From the NCBI GenBank assembly GCA_025922715.1, contig JAICHH010000054.1:1-10439 (forward strand): DNA of 10,439 nucleotides. Direction: 5' to 3'. This document shows, piece by piece, positions 6,925 through 10,439 of the stretch (its first letter is position 1; the number at the start of each line of letters is the position of its first letter). The notes under the pieces were generated by a model. That model was not told the DNA's origin. It saw nothing but the letters and a program-made list of their open reading frames with translations, and ran no database searches. The translations under genes and the position numbers were made by a program. The DNA is from Nitrososphaeraceae archaeon. Lineage in GTDB: Archaea; Thermoproteota; Nitrososphaeria; Nitrososphaerales; Nitrososphaeraceae.

Positions 6925-8478
6925 ATGAATATAAATAAAACTCCTAAAACAAATTTTAAAAATGAATTTAATGAATATTCTGAAAATGTAGATGATGATT
7001 CTAATAATATAGAATTTATTCAAATACGATATACAGATATCATAGGCAAATTTTTAGCTAAGTATTTCCAAACTGATAAGAATCATATTTATGAAATTTT
7101 TAGAACAGGCATCAGTCTTGATGGGTCTTCTGTAAAAGGTTTTTCTACAATAGATGAATCGGATATGTTATTACTTCCTGATCGGACAACTGAAAGAAAG
7201 ATCAACTTGTCAAATAATGAAATAACGACAGTTATAGCTGATATATATCGAGGATTTAACCAAGGAAGGTCATCAAGAGACCCTCGGTATGTTTCACAAA
7301 TAATGGAAGACTATTTAGCTATGAATCAAATTACATGCCAAGTAGGTGCAGAAGTAGAATGTTTTATATTTGATGAGATAATTTTTTCTAATAATCTAGC
7401 AACATCATCATCTGTTGATATTGAGGAAGTTAATCCACTAAAAAAAAATCTGCAAAATGTACATTCAAATCAGGATCCCACCAATGTTTCTATCTTATCA
7501 TCAGAACAAGTCGGAAATGGAAAATATCCTATACGTCCAAAATCTGGTTATGATACAACTCCTTTTCAGGATTCATTAATAGATTTTAGATTTGAAATAG
7601 CAAGAATATTAAAAAAATATTACTCTATAGAGGTGACTAATTTAAATCATGAAGTAGCAAGTAATGGTCAAATTGAAATAAATTTTATGCATGATATTCT
7701 TACAAAAACTGCTGATAATGTACAGTTATACAAAGATGTTGTGAGAAATGTGGCAAAAAAATACAACAAGATTGCAAACTTTATGCCCAAACCTATCTTC
7801 GATGAGAATGATCCAACTAAAGGCGATAATGGTTCTGGCATGCATGTAAGTGTGAGCTTTTGGAAAAAATCTACTTCTACACGAAAGAATTCAAATATTT
7901 TCTATGATTTAGATGATTCTTATTCAGAGTTAAGTCAGGTAGGTAGATATTTTATAGGAGGCTTGCTTGACCATGCTCCATCTCTTTCATCACTAGTTAC
8001 TCCAACAGTTAATTCATACCATAGAATTATCCCAGGATTCGAAGCGCCAGTTTATGTAGCATGGGCTAGAGGTAATAGATCTGCAGTTGTACGAATACCG
8101 ATAAATGCTAAAGGTAATGATTCATCAAAAAGAATCGAATTTAGAGCTCCTGATCCTTCAGCCAATTCATATCTTGCATTTTCAGCAATAGTGGCAGCTG
8201 GCTTGGATGGAATTAAGAACAAAAAAGATCCGGGCAATCCGATTAATGAAAATATATACAAGATGTCAGATCATAAACGTAAAAGTTTTGGAATAAACAT
8301 GCTTCCATCCAGTCTGAATGAAGCTTTAATGTCCCTGAAAAGCGATTCTAAATATTTGAATATATGTTTTGAAAAACCACTAATAGATGTATATATTAGT
8401 CTAAAATTACAAGAAATAGCCGAAATAGGTACTGATAAATCAAAACTAAAACAATTCCTATATTATTATGATGTTTAA
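6925..8478 (+). CDS. glnA: glutamine synthetase, type I
   Basis: Glutamine synthetase joins ammonia to glutamate with ATP, the main ammonium-assimilation step; type I enzymes are cytoplasmic dodecamers. The 517-residue length exceeds the usual 440-470. The N-terminal beta-grasp domain covers about 28-110, with DGSS (66-69) that helps build the neighbouring active site. Catalytic-domain residues are present: metal ligands E143, E145, E243, E251 and E405, H307 in NGSGMH, flap E373 in PGFEAP, and R385, R390 and R407. Two usually conserved histidines differ: N241 in NHEVA and S309 in MHVS. Extra length comes from an Asn/Asp-rich start (1-28) and a long segment (about 150-205) where beta-type bacterial enzymes also have an insert. 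Y445 occupies the region of the adenylylation tyrosine. A stop codon at 6916 prevents any upstream extension. Confidence 0.93.
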   Translation: MNINKTPKTNFKNEFNEYSENVDDDSNNIEFIQIRYTDIIGKFLAKYFQTDKNHIYEIFRTGISLDGSSVKGFSTIDESDMLLLPDRTTERKINLSNNEITTVIADIYRGFNQGRSSRDPRYVSQIMEDYLAMNQITCQVGAEVECFIFDEIIFSNNLATSSSVDIEEVNPLKKNLQNVHSNQDPTNVSILSSEQVGNGKYPIRPKSGYDTTPFQDSLIDFRFEIARILKKYYSIEVTNLNHEVASNGQIEINFMHDILTKTADNVQLYKDVVRNVAKKYNKIANFMPKPIFDENDPTKGDNGSGMHVSVSFWKKSTSTRKNSNIFYDLDDSYSELSQVGRYFIGGLLDHAPSLSSLVTPTVNSYHRIIPGFEAPVYVAWARGNRSAVVRIPINAKGNDSSKRIEFRAPDPSANSYLAFSAIVAAGLDGIKNKKDPGNPINENIYKMSDHKRKSFGINMLPSSLNEALMSLKSDSKYLNICFEKPLIDVYISLKLQEIAEIGTDKSKLKQFLYYYDV

Positions 8479-8551
8479 GAATTACCTATATTAAAAAACA
8501 ATTATTCTAATGCATAGATTATGATAGATAAAACATTCTGAAACTTATTTG

Positions 8552-8579
8552 AAATAAATTAAACAATATTAATTTATTT
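8552..8579. terminator. 11-bp inverted repeat downstream of glnA
   Basis: AAATAAATTAA at 8552-8562 pairs perfectly with TTAATTTATTT at 8569-8579 across a six-base loop. It starts 74 bases after the glutamine synthetase stop codon, a plausible 3' end. The stem is all A-T and no long T-run follows, so termination is a guess. Confidence 0.4.
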
Positions 8580-8594
8580 AATAATTTACATCGA

Positions 8595-8619
8595 GTTTCA
8601 AGAAAGTCAAGATTGAAAC
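8595..8619. repeat. 7-bp inverted repeat GTTTCAA/TTGAAAC
   Basis: GTTTCAA at 8595-8601 and TTGAAAC at 8613-8619 are exact reverse complements with an 11-base loop. The ends resemble those of archaeal CRISPR repeats (GTTTC...GAAAC), but the unit occurs once here. It lies in a short, relatively GC-richer patch between glnA and the small charged gene. Confidence 0.4.
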
Positions 8620-8676
8620 ATCCCATCCATTATGAGGATAATAAAATATTTTTGAATGGTTGTTTAAGGGGAAGCC

Positions 8677-8685
8677 TTATAATAA
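8677..8685 (+). promoter_or_regulatory. TATA box of the small charged protein gene
   Basis: TTATAATAA at 8677-8685 is centred 27 bases before the ATG at 8708, the same leaderless spacing as for the aldehyde dehydrogenase gene. The purine-rich GGGGAAG just upstream could act as a BRE-like element. Confidence 0.5.
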
Positions 8686-8707
8686 ATGATATCCTATATT
8701 TAGTACT

Positions 8708-8833
8708 ATGTGCTTTATGAATGAAATACCAGAAAAAGAACAAGTAGTGAAGCCTAAAAAACTGGAAAAAGAAAAACAACAAGAAAATAAATCCCAGCAC
8801 GAAGAAAAACCAATTATGGTAAATGCTGCATAA
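8708..8833 (+). CDS. small lysine/glutamate-rich hypothetical protein, 41 residues
   Basis: I do not recognise a named family. The frame runs from ATG 8708 to TAA 8833 and encodes 41 residues (38 if the second ATG at 8717 is used). The middle, about residues 9-34, is dominated by Lys, Glu and Gln (for example EKEQVVKPKKLEKEKQQ), so it should be soluble and either helical or disordered. The tail is KPIMVNAA. Three facts support a real gene: a TATA-like box 27 bases upstream that predicts a leaderless message, codons of one biased composition to the end, and a strong T-rich terminator beginning nine bases after the stop. Small charged proteins of this sort can bind nucleic acid or protein partners, but no function can be read from the sequence. 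Confidence 0.55.
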   Translation: MCFMNEIPEKEQVVKPKKLEKEKQQENKSQHEEKPIMVNAA

Positions 8834-8841
8834 AAAAAGTC

Positions 8842-8862
8842 TTAATTTATTTTTTATTTTTT
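8842..8862 (+). terminator. T-rich terminator after the small charged gene
   Basis: A 21-base tract from 8842 to 8862 is almost all T, including runs of six, and begins nine bases after the TAA at 8831-8833. T-tracts on the coding strand are the core of archaeal intrinsic termination, so this marks the end of a very short transcript. Confidence 0.6.
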
Positions 8863-9002
8863 AACAACATTAAGGTGAATATTATACATAAACTTAAGGG
8901 GTTGAAAAAACTATTTGTTGATACCAGCTTTTATATGTACCTAAATAATACCTACAAAAAATATGTAATAATTAACTCATCCCACAAATGAAACGAATGA
9001 GC

Positions 9003-9011
9003 TTATATTAA
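9003..9011 (+). promoter_or_regulatory. TATA-like box and ribosome-binding site of the interrupted gene
   Basis: TTATATTAA at 9003-9011 would start transcription near 9033. A GAGGT at 9035-9039, complementary to the 16S 3' end, lies three bases before the ATG at 9043. The promoter and start therefore look intact although the gene is interrupted. Confidence 0.4.
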
Positions 9012-9042
9012 TTTAATTAAGTAATGATGATAAAGAGGTTAT

Positions 9043-9354
9043 ATGACATTCTATCTTGTGAAAGCTAAAGTTAAAAATAATATTTTCAAACTGCATCAAG
9101 AAATGGAGTCGGGCAAAATAAAAAAACTTATTCCGTATGGAAATTCTTTACACAATAGCTTACAACATGCAAAAAAAGATGACAAAGATTGAGTATATGA
9201 GGTATGGATAGAAGAAGACTATTGCTCTCCACCATTAGCCATGGAAGGAGAAAGGGTGCTAGACAGATACTTCACTAACATAGTCTTAGAAATAGTTGAA
9301 TCTGAAGAAGCAGGCTGGGCTAAAATTAAGGATAAAACCATTATTTGGGTATAA
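9043..9354 (+). pseudogene. 103-codon conserved-looking gene interrupted by one in-frame TGA
   Basis: Reading from ATG 9043 to TAA 9354 gives one continuous frame of 103 codons broken only by TGA at 9190-9192 (codon 50). The first part begins MTFYLVKAKVKNN and ends KKDDKD; the second resumes VYEVWIEEDYCSPPL and ends KDKTIIWV. The second half contains a dense motif, EEDYCSPPLAMEGERVLD, followed by an acidic region and W92, and reads like a folded protein rather than chance. I recall similar motifs in uncharacterised small proteins, but cannot name the family. A single substitution (for example GGA or TGG to TGA) explains the break. Alternatives are a sequencing error or programmed readthrough; thaumarchaea are not known to recode TGA. 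Promoter and ribosome-binding site appear intact, suggesting recent damage. Confidence 0.7.
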
Positions 9355-9813
9355 TTAATAAACAGAGAAAACACCTGAAAAAATTTATAGTGCTATAATA
9401 TTGGAAAAAATAATGATTATACTAATATCTAAAATAATAATTATCCAGAGTGAATTTTTCATATCCTCTTCTATATATCATCAAATTCCTTGACAATGTT
9501 TGAAAAAAAGTATTGTTTGACACGATCGATTTCTCAATGTTAATTCAGAGTGTATACGTAGAAATAGGTTGACCAAAAGTTGTCGTCTAACTTAAATTAC
9601 TTAACAATTTTTCAAAGTCCACTTCAAATGTTCTACAAAGTTATAAACATATAACCAAATGTGAAGATGAAACTCCTTCCTCACGGCTTGTTTTCCTCGG
9701 AAAAGTAGTAAAATGGCTTATAGTATTTTTGAGGATCCCATAACTAAAAATGTCCCATTTATAATTTCAAAGAACTTGAAATTTTGCCTAAAGAAACAAA
9801 CACGAAAAAATGA
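9355..9813. other. 459-base intergenic region between convergent genes
   Basis: The interrupted gene ends on the left and the minus-strand transporter ends on the right, so this is a convergent spacer. No gene was supported. Short open segments exist on the minus strand around 9600-9760 but are broken by several stops. The minus-strand T-tracts at 9791-9810 lie just past the transporter stop. Confidence 0.55.
9791..9810 (-). terminator. T-rich tract after the SemiSWEET gene
   Basis: On the minus strand, directly after the stop codon at 9814-9816, the sequence reads ATTTTTTCGTGTTTGTTTCT, a T-rich tract suited to archaeal termination. No hairpin is needed for this mode. Confidence 0.4.
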
Positions 9814-10089
9814 TCAACTTACTGGATCTTTTGAATATTTGATTTTCAAAATTAATAAAATTGTATTAATACATACTGCAATAGAATTTGCTATGATTAT
9901 GACTAAATCATTTATCCCTATTCCATATACTACCCATAAACTGAGGCCTATTATTAATACTATTACTAACCATATTGATACATCATCAGTTTTTCTTGTT
10001 CTTATTGATTTAATAATCTGAGGAATACTACTAGATACTGCAAAAACAGTAGCCATGATACCTATAAGAGTTACTATAATTGCTGGCAA
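9814..10089 (-). CDS. SemiSWEET/PQ-loop family small sugar transporter
   Basis: A 91-residue membrane protein of the SemiSWEET (MtN3/saliva, PQ-loop) family. Members form dimers of three-helix bundles that let sugars move down their gradient. Helix 1 is about 2-24 and carries the PQ motif (P23-Q24) in SSIPQIIKSIR. A basic, polar loop (KSIRTRKTDDVS) follows. Helix 2 is about 39-57, with W52 in SLWVVYGIG, and helix 3 about 61-84, with N68 in IIIANSIAV. W52 and N68 are 16 residues apart, the same spacing as the sugar-pocket Trp and Asn of bacterial SemiSWEETs. The start is TTG at 10089; no ATG or GTG precedes it in frame, and the next ATG (codon 12) would cut into helix 1. A TATA-like box 26 bases upstream supports the TTG. 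Substrate is unknown. Confidence 0.85.
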   Translation of the reverse strand: MPAIIVTLIGIMATVFAVSSSIPQIIKSIRTRKTDDVSIWLVIVLIIGLSLWVVYGIGINDLVIIIANSIAVCINTILLILKIKYSKDPVS

Positions 10090-10110
10090 TGCACAACTAT
10101 ATTTATAACA

Positions 10111-10119
10111 TTTATTATA
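10111..10119 (-). promoter_or_regulatory. TATA-like box of the SemiSWEET gene
   Basis: On the minus strand TATAATAAA (plus coordinates 10111-10119) is centred 26 bases before the TTG at 10089, which predicts a leaderless message starting at that codon. A second TATA-like word, TTATAAATA at 10100-10108, is too close to the start to serve it. Confidence 0.4.
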
Positions 10120-10325
10120 TTTTATCTCAACAAAATCGAGCAGATTATTTATTAGACTCGGTATATTGGTCTTTTTTTGCCTTAGGATTGATTATTGTTT
10201 AGAGTAAAACCCCAAAAAATAGTGTAGAACCAGCGGAGGATAATCAAATATTCTGCCAAGATAAACTACTAACTAATAAGATAAAAGAACGAAAAAATGA
10301 ATAAGGCTAGGTAATATGATAAATA

Positions 10326-10342
10326 AGTAAAGCTTGAGCTTG
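10326..10342. repeat. 17-base direct repeat, copy 1
   Basis: AGTAAAGCTTGAGCTTG at 10326-10342 is identical to 10423-10439. The unit ends in two adjacent AGCTTG hexamers. The copies start 97 bases apart. The flanking bases differ, so 17 bases is the full match on the left side. Confidence 0.85.
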
Positions 10343-10422
10343 ATTTTGTCAATTAATACTGCTTAACTGATTTAAATGAGGACGTATAAATGAAATACCT
10401 TGACTCTCAATATTGCTGTACT

Positions 10423-10439
10423 AGTAAAGCTTGAGCTTG
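10423..10439. repeat. 17-base direct repeat, copy 2 at window edge
   Basis: This is the second identical copy, and the window ends on its last base, so the match may continue further right. It could be part of a longer dispersed or spaced repeat family; only two copies are visible here. Confidence 0.85.

Larger units (their letters stand above)
10120..10439. other. non-coding right edge
   Basis: No gene was supported in this stretch upstream of the minus-strand transporter. Plus-strand ATGs lead to frames under about 20 codons (for example ATG 10390, 14 codons). Its notable content is the pair of 17-base direct repeats near the end. Confidence 0.5.

Noticed and set aside
8052..8261. 69-residue minus-strand frame inside glutamine synthetase
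   Set aside because: It is antisense to the conserved NRSA and EFRAPD region of glnA.
8595..8619. CRISPR repeat
   Set aside because: The ends look like archaeal CRISPR repeats, but there is only one copy, no spacers and no cas gene in the window.
9022..9028. C/D-box small RNA (C box-like ATGATGA)
   Set aside because: No matching D box (CTGA) follows within the length of an archaeal C/D RNA, and the site overlaps the leader of the interrupted gene. A similar GTGATGA at 132-138 also lacks a downstream D box.
9190..9192. TGA read as selenocysteine or tryptophan
   Set aside because: No selenocysteine-type RNA element was seen and recoding of TGA is not known in this lineage; the other genes here use a normal code, and the SemiSWEET gene ends with TGA.
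9560..9760. Decayed minus-strand transposase-like coding traces
   Set aside because: Open segments between stops give stretches such as NFVEHLKWTLKN that superficially resemble a transposase, but several stops, no start and no recognisable catalytic motif leave this unsupported.
9713..10021. 102-residue plus-strand frame opposite the transporter
   Set aside because: It lies on the strand opposite the SemiSWEET gene and is explained as its antisense shadow. The minus-strand protein has the PQ motif, pocket residues and three helices, whereas this one shows no family features.

Overview
The window is AT-rich with long AT-rich spacers; roughly two thirds of it is coding. It looks archaeal. It encodes a two-ring Cdc48/VAT-type AAA ATPase, and its genes stand alone with TATA-like boxes about 26-27 bases before the start codon, the spacing of leaderless archaeal transcripts. 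The mix of genes (Cdc48, a class III cyclase with a winged or helix-turn-helix-like start, a Sad-type succinate-semialdehyde dehydrogenase, a type I glutamine synthetase) and the low gene density best suit an ammonia-oxidising thaumarchaeon of the Nitrososphaera/Nitrosocosmicus kind. That placement is inference, not something read from a marker gene.

Layout, left to right. Bases 1-900 hold no convincing gene, only a TTTA microsatellite at the very edge and some hairpins. A class III nucleotide cyclase domain protein follows (995-1906); its reading frame continues upstream through a helix-turn-helix but has no canonical start there. After a spacer with a possible 59-residue small ORF comes the Cdc48 ATPase (2304-4607), closed by a hairpin plus T-run. 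A 611-base spacer leads to the aldehyde dehydrogenase (5219-6619), and a 305-base spacer to glutamine synthetase (6925-8478). The right part is accessory in character: two inverted repeats, a 41-residue lysine/glutamate-rich protein (8708-8833), a 103-codon gene interrupted by one in-frame TGA (9043-9354), and, on the minus strand, a SemiSWEET-type small sugar transporter (9814-10089). The window ends inside the second copy of a 17-base direct repeat.

The genes do not form an operon; each larger gene has its own spacer. Functionally they cover protein quality control (Cdc48), nucleotide signalling (cyclase), central carbon (succinate semialdehyde to succinate or the reverse-cycle context), and nitrogen assimilation (glutamine synthetase). 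The most notable items are the TGA-interrupted gene, the missing start of the helix-turn-helix/cyclase protein together with its altered catalytic residues, the presence of a SemiSWEET, and the small leaderless charged protein. No CRISPR array, rRNA, tRNA, intact insertion sequence or defence system was seen.
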